The position numbers and the translations under genes are program-made. The notes under the pieces were generated by a model that searched no databases, was not told the origin of the DNA, and worked only from the letters and a program-made list of their open reading frames with translations. Positions 31,293 to 39,812 of a stretch of DNA of 64,000 nucleotides are shown piece by piece. Positions within the stretch are counted from its first letter, which is position 1, and the number at the start of each line of letters is the position of its first letter. Source of the stretch: Tamlana carrageenivorans (GTDB taxonomy: Bacteria; Bacteroidota; Bacteroidia; Flavobacteriales; Flavobacteriaceae); the NCBI RefSeq assembly GCF_002893765.1, contig NZ_CP025938.1, positions 1,240,001 through 1,304,000 of the forward strand. The letters run 5' to 3'.

Positions 31293-31330
31293 CAAAAAAT
31301 ATCGAGGGTTGCAACCCTCGATATTTTTTG
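31293..31330. terminator. 38-bp perfect palindrome inside the IS256 end
   Basis: Two 19-nt arms (31293-31311 and 31312-31330) with no loop. The centre is GGGTTGCAACCC and the flanks are A6/T6 runs, giving a hairpin with a U tract in both directions. It stands between the outer end and the transposase start, where it can stop read-through transcription from the neighbouring operon. Confidence 0.75.
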
Positions 31331-31355
31331 TTTACACACTTTATGAGATACTGCC

Positions 31356-31982
31356 TTAATAAAACTCTACGGCACCTGTTTTAATATCGTACATGGCACC
31401 AACAATTTTAATAGCCCCTTCTTTTTCCATTTGTGATAGAACGGGACTTTCTGCATGAATACGCTCTATGGTTAATTCCACATTCTTTTTGGAAACTTCA
31501 TCTACAAAACCGCTATTTTTTGAAGTTCTCAAGCTGGCATCTTTAGGCTCACTAACACCATTTACTGCGGGTTTAATTTTTTCTAACAATTTCGTTAGGT
31601 TACCTAGTTCAGCATGGTCGCAGGCGCCTTTTATAGCCCCACAACTTGTATGTCCTAACACCACTATTAATTTGGTACCAGCCAGTTTACAAGCAAATTC
31701 CATGCTACCTAAAATATCCTCATTTACAAAATTTCCTGCAATACGAACACTAAAAATATCTCCCAAACCTTGATCGAACACCAACTCTGCAGAGACTCTA
31801 GAATCTATACAGCTAAGAATAGTAGCAAAAGGAAATTGTCCATCTTGCGTATCGTTTACTTGCTCCAAAAGGTTACGGTTGGATTTTAAATTATTTTGAA
31901 ATCGTATATTTCCTTCCTTTAAAAATTGTAATGACTTTTCAGGAGTCATTGTTGCCTGTGTTTCTTGTGTATGTGCTTTCAT
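31356..31982 (-). CDS. Beta-class carbonic anhydrase
   Basis: 208 residues. Zinc ligands are visible: Cys58 and Asp60 in SCIDSR, His111 and Cys114 in HTSCGA, with the Asp-Arg dyad CxDxR intact. It interconverts CO2 and bicarbonate. It follows the SulP gene at 32021-33613 by 38 nt in the same orientation, the known SulP-carbonic anhydrase pairing, so together they probably import and process bicarbonate. The stop codon is formed by the IS256 target duplication, but the protein end (KTGAVEFY) is complete. Its terminator now lies beyond the IS. Confidence 0.94.
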   Translation of the reverse strand: MKAHTQETQATMTPEKSLQFLKEGNIRFQNNLKSNRNLLEQVNDTQDGQFPFATILSCIDSRVSAELVFDQGLGDIFSVRIAGNFVNEDILGSMEFACKLAGTKLIVVLGHTSCGAIKGACDHAELGNLTKLLEKIKPAVNGVSEPKDASLRTSKNSGFVDEVSKKNVELTIERIHAESPVLSQMEKEGAIKIVGAMYDIKTGAVEFY

Positions 31983-32020
31983 AATATGATTTATTTTATT
32001 TTTTCGTTTCGTATAATCGG

Positions 32021-33613
32021 TTAACTTAAACTTAAATTAGATTTTGGTTTAGTTTTAAAAAATTCTACAAAACTTTCTGGGTTCTCTACGATACCACGCT
32101 TAGAAACCAATTTAATATCTATATTTCGTTCTTTAGCTTTATGCGAAAAATCTTCTAAAATCTCAATAACATCATGATCTAAATACCTCGTTTTTAGAAC
32201 ATTTAATTCTAAATAAGTTTCATGTGGCAAATTATCTAATTCTTTTAAAATAGCACCTTTATTAAAAAAGGTAACTTCTTCAGCTAAAGTCATTTTAATT
32301 TTATGCTTACCATTACTTTTGTCTTCCATATGCAAAAAGTGAGAATTCTGGTAACTTTTTAATAAAATAACAACAATACCTACTAATAAACCTAAACCGA
32401 TACCCACTAATAAGTCGGTAAAAACAATACCTACCACAGTAACCATAAAAGGTACAAATTGTTTCCAACCCAACTGATACATTTTTTTAAATAAACCAGG
32501 TTTGGCTAATTTGTAACCAACCACTAATAAAATAGCAGCTAATACAGACAATGGTATTTTATTTAACAAATTAGGAATTACGATAACCGAAATTAATAAA
32601 AAGAAACCATGTATTATAGCCGACATTTTAGTTTTTCCTCCAGATTGAATGTTTGCCGAGCTTCGAACAATAACTTGAGTAATTGGTAATCCACCTATTA
32701 AACCAGAAATTATATTTCCAACACCTTGGGCTAGTAACTCACGGTTAGTAGGAGTTACACTTTTATCTGGATCTAATTTATCGGTAGCCTCAACGCACAA
32801 TAAGGTTTCTAAACTGGCCACTAAAGCAATGGTAAAAGCCACAATCCAAATTTCTACATTCGTAATTTCTGAAAATCTAGGAAAACTAAATTGACCAAAA
32901 AACGAATTGATATCATCTGGAATAGGCACACTAACTAAATGGGAGTCTGATATCGATAAGGCTCCGCTTGAAACGGTTAAAAGATAAAATATAATACCCA
33001 AAACCACGGCAACAAGAGGACCTTGTATTACGGTAAAAATCTTAGCTTTTTTAGATAAAATATTATCCCATAACAAGATCACGGCAAGACCAACTAGGCC
33101 AATAATAAAGGAGCCTAAAATTAAATGATCGAATACTTTAAAAATAGCAGAGAAGGTATTTTCACCTGAAGGATCTAAAAAGGTAACGGCGCCTTCTGGT
33201 TCTGCATCGTAGCCAAAAAAATGTGGTATTTGTTTTAAAATGATAATGATTCCAATACCCGTAAGCATGCCTTTAATTACCGAAGACGGAAAATAATAAG
33301 CTATAACACCTGCTTTTAAAACGCCGAAAACGATTTGAATAAAACCTGCTAAAACAACAGCTAATAAAAAATTCTGGTAACCTCCTAATGTCCCAATAGC
33401 TGTGAGAACAATGGCAGCTAATCCCGCAGCAGGGCCACTAACACCTAATTTAGAACCACTAAGCGCTCCAACTACAATACCTCCTACGATACCAGCTATA
33501 ACTCCAGAAAACAATGGAGCTCCACTAGCTAAAGCAATCCCTAAACATAAAGGTAAAGCAACAAAAAATACGACTATACTCGCTGGCAAGTCTTTCTTAA
33601 TATATTTAAACAT
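32021..33613 (-). CDS. SulP-family bicarbonate/anion transporter
   Basis: 530 residues, 10-12 membrane helices. SulP features: LPASIVVFFVALPLCLGIAL, GVSGPAAGLAAIVLTAIGTL, ELLAQGVGNIISGLIGGLPI and NIQSGGKTKMSAI. A short STAS-like tail covers about 440-520 (EEVTFFNKGAILKELDNLPH, VLKTRYLDHDVIEILED). Direct linkage to a beta-carbonic anhydrase supports bicarbonate as substrate, as in BicA-type transporters; this is inference from context. It is only distantly related in sequence to the second SulP at 26978-28825. Confidence 0.92.
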   Translation of the reverse strand: MFKYIKKDLPASIVVFFVALPLCLGIALASGAPLFSGVIAGIVGGIVVGALSGSKLGVSGPAAGLAAIVLTAIGTLGGYQNFLLAVVLAGFIQIVFGVLKAGVIAYYFPSSVIKGMLTGIGIIIILKQIPHFFGYDAEPEGAVTFLDPSGENTFSAIFKVFDHLILGSFIIGLVGLAVILLWDNILSKKAKIFTVIQGPLVAVVLGIIFYLLTVSSGALSISDSHLVSVPIPDDINSFFGQFSFPRFSEITNVEIWIVAFTIALVASLETLLCVEATDKLDPDKSVTPTNRELLAQGVGNIISGLIGGLPITQVIVRSSANIQSGGKTKMSAIIHGFFLLISVIVIPNLLNKIPLSVLAAILLVVGYKLAKPGLFKKMYQLGWKQFVPFMVTVVGIVFTDLLVGIGLGLLVGIVVILLKSYQNSHFLHMEDKSNGKHKIKMTLAEEVTFFNKGAILKELDNLPHETYLELNVLKTRYLDHDVIEILEDFSHKAKERNIDIKLVSKRGIVENPESFVEFFKTKPKSNLSLS

Positions 33614-33695
33614 ACTATAATAATTGTGCCCAAGCCGAAAACCAGCTTAAGCTGTTAAAAAAATTAGACTGAATGAACCGTCTGAATACAAAAAA

Positions 33696-33998
33696 TTATA
33701 ATATGTAAAAATCTGGAGGAGGAGATACTAAATTAATTGGAGGCTTTACATAGTTTTTAATAACATACCCCATATTATTTTCTTTAGAACTAAAAAGAAA
33801 ACCAGATTCACTATTGGAATCTCCAAGAACTACTATTTGTTTATTTACATTTTTAGTAGGGCCTTTTTCTTCTTCTTCAGCATAAGAGTAGAAAAACGAA
33901 ATATCAATAGAATCATCAACAATCTTAATAATAATTGGGGCTGTAATGAACCCCAAAAATATTACAGAGAGCACTATAGAAACAAAATGTCTTGACAT
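33696..33998 (-). CDS. Small membrane-anchored protein, 100 aa
   Basis: An N-terminal hydrophobic helix (SIVLSVIFLGFITAPIIIKI) is followed by an acidic segment YAEEEEKG and a C-terminal motif PPINLVSPPPDFYIL. I recall similar 100-residue proteins with a Pro-Pro-Pro end in many flavobacteria, of unknown function. It is upstream of the SulP gene in the same direction with an 82-nt gap, and downstream of batE by 58 nt, so it could belong to either transcription unit. Confidence 0.6.
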   Translation of the reverse strand: MSRHFVSIVLSVIFLGFITAPIIIKIVDDSIDISFFYSYAEEEEKGPTKNVNKQIVVLGDSNSESGFLFSSKENNMGYVIKNYVKPPINLVSPPPDFYIL

Positions 33999-34056
33999 TT
34001 TCTAGTTTTTTTACACTCTCAAATATAATATATATATCTTAAAATTCCTTATCGAT

Positions 34057-34815
34057 TTAAAAATCCTTTAGCAATTTAAGGTCCTGATTAAGAACCCATC
34101 CTGTTTTTCCGTCGGCTATTTTTATTTTCAACCAATCGTTATAGGCTTCTTCAACCTGAACTTTGGTACCTTCATGAAGTCTAAAAACCTCCTCACTTGT
34201 TGCGTTTGGTGTACTTTTCACTTTACTCTCTTGAACAAATATAATGGCTGGATTATCTTTTTTATCCAAATTATATTTATGAAAAGCCAAAGATAGGCAT
34301 AGAAACATAAGCACCAGAGCCGTAAGACTACAAACAAACATTAATCGTTTTATACCGGTGGTATAAGAAAAATGATACACTAAAAACAATATAACAAAAA
34401 CAAATACCATGCAAACTGCTGTAATCGCCCAACCGTCGAAAGACAGTTTATTGGTGATATTACGAATCCATTTTGACAGTCCTGCTTGGGGTACCACTGA
34501 AATGGCATCAATGGTCATATTATTAGCGTAGGCCAAATTGCTTTTAACATCCTGATCATTAGGATCTAAAAGTAATGCTTTCTCGTAGTAGTAAATACTA
34601 GGCGCAATGTTATTCAATTTATAGTGGGCATTTGCCAAATTAAAATATACCGCAGACGCATGTACACCATTATCCAAAATGGCCTGATATTCATCTATGG
34701 CTTCAGCATATTTTCCGTCGTTATAAAATGCATTTGCTTTATCAAACAAGGCTTGGTTTTGAGCAAAAAGACCTAAACTTAGTAAAAAAGAGACTATATA
34801 TAGTATATTTTTCAT
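34057..34815 (-). CDS. batE: BatE: TPR and SH3-domain protein of the aerotolerance operon
   Basis: 252 residues from MKNILYIVSFLLSLGLFAQ, a signal peptide. TPR repeats occur near residues 20-110 (AIDEYQAILDNGVHASAVYF, APSIYYYEKALLLDPNDQDV), two membrane helices near 130-185, and a C-terminal bacterial SH3 domain (VFRLHEGTKVQVEEAYNDWL...GWVLNQDLK). It is the last gene of the bat operon and starts 1 nt after the batD stop. Bat proteins are envelope complexes tied to aerotolerance and motility/virulence in other phyla; the mechanism is not known. Confidence 0.9.
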   Translation of the reverse strand: MKNILYIVSFLLSLGLFAQNQALFDKANAFYNDGKYAEAIDEYQAILDNGVHASAVYFNLANAHYKLNNIAPSIYYYEKALLLDPNDQDVKSNLAYANNMTIDAISVVPQAGLSKWIRNITNKLSFDGWAITAVCMVFVFVILFLVYHFSYTTGIKRLMFVCSLTALVLMFLCLSLAFHKYNLDKKDNPAIIFVQESKVKSTPNATSEEVFRLHEGTKVQVEEAYNDWLKIKIADGKTGWVLNQDLKLLKDF

Positions 34816-34816
34816 C

Positions 34817-36595
34817 TTAACGGGCTTGTTTATCAATTAATGAGATGGTTGCACCTGCTTTTTCAAAATCCTCTTGCATGGTCGCGATATCGATTGGTGT
34901 ATAACGCGCCAATTCACAACGTTCTATAATACTTATAAAATCATTAACTACGGTAGCTTCAACGTTTTTATCTGTGAGTAAATCGGTAATTTTATCTTTA
35001 CTCATATCGCTGGTTTCTATATGCAATTTTGCCTTTAAATAATTGTGTAAAGCTTTCTCTAACGCAATATAAAAGGCTTCTTTTTGTCCTAAAGACTTTT
35101 TAGCATGACTCAAATATTTCTTAACCAATTTATTCGCCTTTCTTATTTTATTCCCTACAACATCGGCATCTCTATCAGCCTTCTTATTTCTAATTAAAAT
35201 AGCCAATGGAATCGCTAAAAACGGCAATAATAATAAAGTCCAAAATGTCTTGGTTTTAAAGAAATAATCCTGTTTAATAGCGCTAAAATCTGTTTTAGTT
35301 TTTATAAAAGCAAAATGGTCGCCACTTAAAACTACCGCCTGCTTATTCCCACTTATGGTACTTGGATTATTATTTGAAGTGCCCTGACTTGCAGGACCAT
35401 TTAACACGTTTATTAAAATCTCTTCGGAAGACAAACGTTTATAACTTTTGGTTTTGATGTCGAAATATGAAAAAGACACACTCGGAATGGGGTATTTCCC
35501 CTTATACTGAGGCACCACCGTGTAACTATCGGTAATCGCACCTTGCATTCCCGCTAAACTGGTTCGCACATCCTCATTGTGTTCTGGCTCATAAACCTCT
35601 AAAGAACTAGGCAGAGATACCTTTGGTAATTTAAACAGCTTTAGGTTACCGTTTCCTTTTACAGCAATTTTTAATTGTAAAGATTCGGTGGCATCCAACT
35701 CGGTTTTTGATGCGCTCACATCGAATTCAAAGGTTCCAACAGCGCCTGTAAAATCTTGTGGCTTTCCTTCTTCAGGAAGTGGTTTGACTTTAATGGTTTT
35801 TCTTCCGGCAGATATGGTTCGGTTTACGCGCGACATTAAAATGCTTCCAAAAATATCACGACGATTGGTTGGTACACGAAGTGACAAATCTAAACTCAAG
35901 GGTTCGATTTCTAATTCACCTGTTTTTTGAGGGTATAAAACCGCTTTTTTATAAACTAAAAATCTGTAATTCTCACCATTATAAGTTCCATTTTGAACTT
36001 TTTCATTTTGTGTATTGATAACCTGACTCCAAAAATCGTGATACCTTGGTGAGTCAATTTCATTAATACCATCTACACCTATGGTAGGAGAAATATATAA
36101 CTTATAAACGACGGTAATCGCTTCGTTTAAATACGGATTTGCTTTGGCCACTTCAGCAACTAAATGCACACCTTCTGATGCTAAATATTTAGGGTCGTTA
36201 GGATCTTTGGGAATATCAACAGCTGCAGTAACTTGAATTTTTTTAGGAGTTGTTTTATATACATTCCCTTGAATGACGATACTTGCCTGCGAAATCGTAA
36301 AGGTTCCTCTTTGTTTAGGCGCTAAAAAATAAGAATATGTTTTTTTATAGGTTCTTACGCCGTTTACCCAAGAATTACTAACCGATTGATTTGGCCCTCC
36401 CACCACAGTAAAATTAGAAAAATCGGGCGGATTAAAATTGTCGCCATCTTGATTCATTTCAAAATCAACACGCAGCCGCTCATTAATACCTAACTTTTGC
36501 TTGCTGGTTTTCATGACAAACTCGACGCTTTGCCCTGAGGCCAAACTTGTAGCAAATACAATTAATAAAAAGTAAATGTGTTTTATAATCTGCAT
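34817..36595 (-). CDS. batD: BatD
   Basis: 592 residues. Signal peptide IYFLLIVFATSLASGQ, then a long beta-sandwich region (residues 25-430) with the BatD signature GTFTISQASIVIQGNVYKT and FTGAVGTFEFDVSASKTELD. One membrane helix (about 447-466) and a cytosolic helical tail with DMSKDKITDLLTDKNVEATV follow. BatD is the large periplasmic component of the moxR-bat cluster. It overlaps nothing and is followed immediately by batE. Confidence 0.93.
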   Translation of the reverse strand: MQIIKHIYFLLIVFATSLASGQSVEFVMKTSKQKLGINERLRVDFEMNQDGDNFNPPDFSNFTVVGGPNQSVSNSWVNGVRTYKKTYSYFLAPKQRGTFTISQASIVIQGNVYKTTPKKIQVTAAVDIPKDPNDPKYLASEGVHLVAEVAKANPYLNEAITVVYKLYISPTIGVDGINEIDSPRYHDFWSQVINTQNEKVQNGTYNGENYRFLVYKKAVLYPQKTGELEIEPLSLDLSLRVPTNRRDIFGSILMSRVNRTISAGRKTIKVKPLPEEGKPQDFTGAVGTFEFDVSASKTELDATESLQLKIAVKGNGNLKLFKLPKVSLPSSLEVYEPEHNEDVRTSLAGMQGAITDSYTVVPQYKGKYPIPSVSFSYFDIKTKSYKRLSSEEILINVLNGPASQGTSNNNPSTISGNKQAVVLSGDHFAFIKTKTDFSAIKQDYFFKTKTFWTLLLLPFLAIPLAILIRNKKADRDADVVGNKIRKANKLVKKYLSHAKKSLGQKEAFYIALEKALHNYLKAKLHIETSDMSKDKITDLLTDKNVEATVVNDFISIIERCELARYTPIDIATMQEDFEKAGATISLIDKQAR

Positions 36596-36719
36596 CTTTG
36601 TTTTTTATATTTAACTCGTGTGGCAATGATTTAAGTTTAAATTGCCTTCATTTGTTTCGAAATTTTAAGCTTTTTTATAGTGCTCACTTTCATTCAAAAT
36701 CACTTTATTGGGTTTGTGT

Positions 36720-37574
36720 TTACCAATCTTTTTCAGATTTTACCTTAACACCTTTTTGTTTTTCAGCATTAATTTTTTCTTGAACTTCTTGTTCTTGATT
36801 ATTCATCGCTTCAAGCAAATTCTTAATTTGCTGAGGTGATAATTGTCCAGGCTTAGGCTGGGGCTTCCCTTTATCCTTTTCATCATTTTTAGGATCTTTT
36901 TTTTCATCTTTAGGTTTGCCTTGATCATCCTTTTCATCTTCACCATCCTTCTTGTCTTCGTTGTCCTTGTTCTGATCCTTATTGTCGTCTTCGTTATCGC
37001 CCTCTTGATCTTTATTATCTTTGTTTTCTTTATTATCCTTGTCCTGATTTTCTTTATTATCCTGATTCTCTTGATCGTCTTTATTTTGATCATCATTCTG
37101 ATCATCTTGTTGTTTTTGCTCCTCGGCGCAAGCCTTAGCCACTGCAAAATTATAACGTGTTTCTTCGTCGGAAGGATCATTTCTTAAAGCGTTTTTATAA
37201 GCCTCAACAGCTTCTTTACACTTTTTATTTTCCATTAAAACGTTGCCTATATTATGAAATGCCTTATGCTTTTCTGATTTAGAACTGGCATTTTTAGCCG
37301 CTTGTTCTAGACGGAATAAAGCGGACTCAAAATCGCCACTTTTAATATAGGTATTTGCCAAATTATAGGCCGCTGTTGCCGATGCCTTTTGTTCTGAAAT
37401 AGCTTCACGGTAAGCCATTTCGGCAGAAATATAATCTTCTTTTTCGGCTAAATTATTACCCTTGTAAACAAAATCGTTTGCTTTTTTTGCAGTCAAATGT
37501 TGTGCTTCATCTTCTTCTTGAGAAAAAGAAAATAAAGTCATAAAAAGAATTAATCCTGTTAGTATTTTTTTCAT
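36720..37574 (-). CDS. batC: BatC: TPR protein with long charged low-complexity tract
   Basis: 284 residues. Signal peptide MKKILTGLILFMTLFSFSQ, three TPR units at about 30-150 (AAYNLANTYIKSGDFESALF, KEAVEAYKNALRNDPSDEET), then residues about 155-240 made almost only of Asp, Asn, Lys, Glu and Gln (for example KENQDKDNKENKDNKDQEGD). A Pro/Lys segment and a short helical end (LSPQQIKNLLEAMNNQEQEV) follow. The TPR part is for protein interaction in the periplasm; the tract is a highly charged disordered tail, usual for BatC though long here. The repetitive DNA also generates an apparent hydrophobic frame on the other strand, which is not a gene. Confidence 0.9.
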   Translation of the reverse strand: MKKILTGLILFMTLFSFSQEEDEAQHLTAKKANDFVYKGNNLAEKEDYISAEMAYREAISEQKASATAAYNLANTYIKSGDFESALFRLEQAAKNASSKSEKHKAFHNIGNVLMENKKCKEAVEAYKNALRNDPSDEETRYNFAVAKACAEEQKQQDDQNDDQNKDDQENQDNKENQDKDNKENKDNKDQEGDNEDDNKDQNKDNEDKKDGEDEKDDQGKPKDEKKDPKNDEKDKGKPQPKPGQLSPQQIKNLLEAMNNQEQEVQEKINAEKQKGVKVKSEKDW

Positions 37575-37634
37575 TGCTACACGCTTATTTTAATGATAAA
37601 ATCTGTGTAATGACGCTCATTAATTATTTTTTCA

Positions 37635-37648
37635 CGCTGTCGCGGAAA
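37635..37648 (+). repeat. Polar 14-bp motif, copy 4 (batB-batC gap)
   Basis: CGCTGTCGCGGAAA, one base off the consensus, directly next to the batB stop codon. Orientation is the same as in the other four copies, but here opposite to the direction of transcription. Confidence 0.5.
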
Positions 37649-38686
37649 TTAAAGGTTTTCATTAAATAAATTCAATTTTTTCAACCAAGATGTTTTTCGT
37701 TCCAACAAGAAAATATCAAGTAGGATAAAAAAGATTCCTAGACCCAAAAACCACTGAAACTGATCTTTAAAATCGGCAAATTGCTTGGCTTCAAACTCCG
37801 TTTTATCCATCGCATTTAGAAGCTCTCTAATATTTTCAACCACCTCATTGGTGTTCCTTCCGTTAAGATAAACACCATTAGCAGCCTCGGCAATAGCCTT
37901 GAGGGTATCTTCATTAAGTTTGGTGATAACTGTTTCTCCTTGGCTGTCTTTTTTATAATTTAACACCACACCATTACGTTTCACTGGAATGGGTCCACCT
38001 TTAACATCTCCCACACCAATGGTAAAAATGCGAATACCTTCATCGCTAGCTTCTTCGGCAACTGCGGCAGCTCCTTCACTATGGTCTTCACCATCGGAAA
38101 TAATAATCAACACACGGTTGGTTTGCTCGGCATTATCAAAATAGGTTTTAGATAACTTAATCGCTTCATTAATGGCCGTTCCTTGAGACGAAAGCATATC
38201 GGTATTCATGCCTTGTAAAAACATTTTTGCAGAAGCATAATCGGTAGTAATTGGCAACTGCGGAAATGCTTTTCCCGCATAAGCGATAATACCAACACGA
38301 TCGCTGGCTAGATTGTTAATAATTTGGGTGACTAACTGTTTTGATTTCTCCAAACGGTTTGGCGCAATATCTTCGGCCAACATACTTTTTGAGACATCGA
38401 CAGCAAAAACGATATCAACCCCTTCACGTTTTACGGTTTCCAGTTTGGTTCCAACTTTCGGATTTACCAAAGCCATGGTTAAACTAGCAAAGGCTAAACA
38501 TAAAACAACAACTTTTAACACGCCCTTAAACACCGAACGATTCGGACTTAATCGTTTTAAGGCCTCTTTATTGGCAAACTTACTTTGCGCCTTATAGCGC
38601 CAGAATTGAAGCACCAAAAAGAGTAGGATAATTACTGGAATAATTCCCAAAACCCAAAACCATATTTTTTCTTCTAATTGATACAT
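37649..38686 (-). CDS. batB: BatB: von Willebrand factor A membrane protein
   Basis: 345 residues. Two N-terminal membrane helices (about 8-27 and 58-75), a VWA domain (90-300) with MIDAS DVSKS in IVFAVDVSKSML, a Thr and a second Asp motif (IIISDGEDHSEG), and a C-terminal helix (FLGLGIFFILLDIFLL). Metal-dependent protein-binding domain facing the periplasm. Paralogue of the upstream batA; the pair probably act as a complex with MoxR as AAA+ motor. Confidence 0.93.
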   Translation of the reverse strand: MYQLEEKIWFWVLGIIPVIILLFLVLQFWRYKAQSKFANKEALKRLSPNRSVFKGVLKVVVLCLAFASLTMALVNPKVGTKLETVKREGVDIVFAVDVSKSMLAEDIAPNRLEKSKQLVTQIINNLASDRVGIIAYAGKAFPQLPITTDYASAKMFLQGMNTDMLSSQGTAINEAIKLSKTYFDNAEQTNRVLIIISDGEDHSEGAAAVAEEASDEGIRIFTIGVGDVKGGPIPVKRNGVVLNYKKDSQGETVITKLNEDTLKAIAEAANGVYLNGRNTNEVVENIRELLNAMDKTEFEAKQFADFKDQFQWFLGLGIFFILLDIFLLERKTSWLKKLNLFNENL

Positions 38687-38750
38687 TAACTGTTTATTTG
38701 TTTTTCGTTGATTCGTTTAACTGTTTAACCACGAATACGATGATCTCATT

Positions 38751-38798
38751 TGTCTTCTGTCTTCCACCTTCTGTCTTCCGTCTTCCGTCACCTGTCTC
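38751..38798. repeat. Quasi-tandem spacer between batA and batB
   Basis: A run of imperfect GTCTTCYGTCTTCC words (minus strand: GGAAGAC and AGAAGAC units) fills much of the 121-nt gap between two genes of one operon. Units of 7-10 nt are repeated about five times. It has no coding potential and no stable hairpin. Confidence 0.6.
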
Positions 38799-38807
38799 TA
38801 AACCCAA

Positions 38808-39812
38808 CTACACAAAACTCCTAAACACCGTGAAACGTAAAAGCAACTCTATAAGCAGCAATAAACCCGCTAAAATCACTAAAGGCCGATACATTTCTTG
38901 GTAATTATAATACTTAAACTCTTCGACATCGGTTTTTTCAAGCTTATTAATTTCATCATAAATGGCTTCTAATTTTTCATTATCGGTAGCTCTAAAATAT
39001 TTCCCACCAGTAACCTTAGCAATGTCTTTTAGGAGGGCCTCATCGATTTCAACTTGTACCCTTCCGTATTGAAAATTACCATTTGGCAGCACCGCTACAG
39101 GCGACAGCGCCATCCCGTTTGTTCCCAACCCTATGGTATAGGTTTTAATTCCGTATTCCACAGCCAATTCACTAGCAATGGTTGGTTCTATAAACCCTGA
39201 ATTATTAACGCCATCGGTTAACAAAATAATGACTTTACTTTTAGCTTTACTATCTTTTAATCGGTTTACCGCTGTTGCTAAACCCATGCCTATAGCCGTA
39301 CCTCCTTCAATAATATTGTTATATTTTATACTTTCTAAAGAACGTAAAACAATGGCTTTATCGCTTGTAATTGGTGTTTTTGTGTAACTCTCCCCAGCGT
39401 ATTCTACGAGTCCGATTCTATCGTTAGGACGGCCCTTAATAAAATCAGCTGCCACTTCTTTTAAGGCCTCTAAGCGATTAGGTTTTAAGTCTTTTGCCAG
39501 CATAGACCCCGACACATCTATAGCCATTACAATATCTATACCTCGGGTGGTTTTGGTTCGAGACGACACATCTACCGATCGCGGTCTGGCCAAAGCGGTA
39601 ATAAGGAGTGCTAACGCCAATAATCGCAGGACAAACATCAAATGCTTTAATTTAGGCAACCACGAGTGGGTCATTTTAAACCCTTTTAAGCTAGATATTT
39701 TTAACTCTGCCGTTTGCTTGTTATTTTTTAAAACATACCACAAAATGGCTAAAGGCAGTAACAGCAGTAACCAAAAAAACTCTTTATTTAAAAACTCTAC
39801 ACCTTCAAACAT
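38808..39812 (-). CDS. batA: BatA: von Willebrand factor A membrane protein
   Basis: 334 residues. Membrane helices at about 11-28 and 58-75, a VWA domain with MIDAS DVSGS (MAIDVSGSMLAKDL), the Thr of GGTAIGMG and LLTDGVNNSG, and a C-terminal helix pair ending LLLLIELLLRF. Its ATG overlaps by one base the TAA of the upstream gene (TAATG), so translation is coupled. It is part of the moxR-bat aerotolerance operon; partner of BatB. Confidence 0.94.
   Translation of the reverse strand: MFEGVEFLNKEFFWLLLLLPLAILWYVLKNNKQTAELKISSLKGFKMTHSWLPKLKHLMFVLRLLALALLITALARPRSVDVSSRTKTTRGIDIVMAIDVSGSMLAKDLKPNRLEALKEVAADFIKGRPNDRIGLVEYAGESYTKTPITSDKAIVLRSLESIKYNNIIEGGTAIGMGLATAVNRLKDSKAKSKVIILLTDGVNNSGFIEPTIASELAVEYGIKTYTIGLGTNGMALSPVAVLPNGNFQYGRVQVEIDEALLKDIAKVTGGKYFRATDNEKLEAIYDEINKLEKTDVEEFKYYNYQEMYRPLVILAGLLLLIELLLRFTVFRSFV

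Larger units (their letters stand above)
30023..31355 (-). mobile_element. IS256-family insertion sequence (1333 bp, intact)
   Basis: Terminal inverted repeats of about 24 bp, 20 matching (left GACACTATCCCGTAAAGTG..., right GGCAGTATCTCATAAAGTG...), one full-length transposase and an 8-bp target duplication. A 38-bp perfect palindrome sits just inside the right end, upstream of the transposase. The insertion point is the stop codon of the carbonic anhydrase gene. Confidence 0.92.
30015..31363. repeat. Target duplication flanking the IS256-family element
   Basis: TTAATAAA occurs at 30015-30022 and at 31356-31363, exactly outside the terminal inverted repeats; 8 bp is the usual size for IS256. 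The right copy contains the stop codon (TAA on the minus strand) of the carbonic anhydrase gene. Confidence 0.88.

Noticed and set aside
36843..37187. 114-residue very hydrophobic frame on the plus strand
   Set aside because: It is the exact antisense of the Asp/Asn/Lys-rich tract of batC; repetitive GAT/AAA codons read backwards give Ile/Leu/Phe. No start signal or independent context.
38751..38798. CRISPR-like array
   Set aside because: Units are 7-10 nt without spacers and no cas gene is present; it is a degenerate tandem spacer. No CRISPR array is visible elsewhere in the window.
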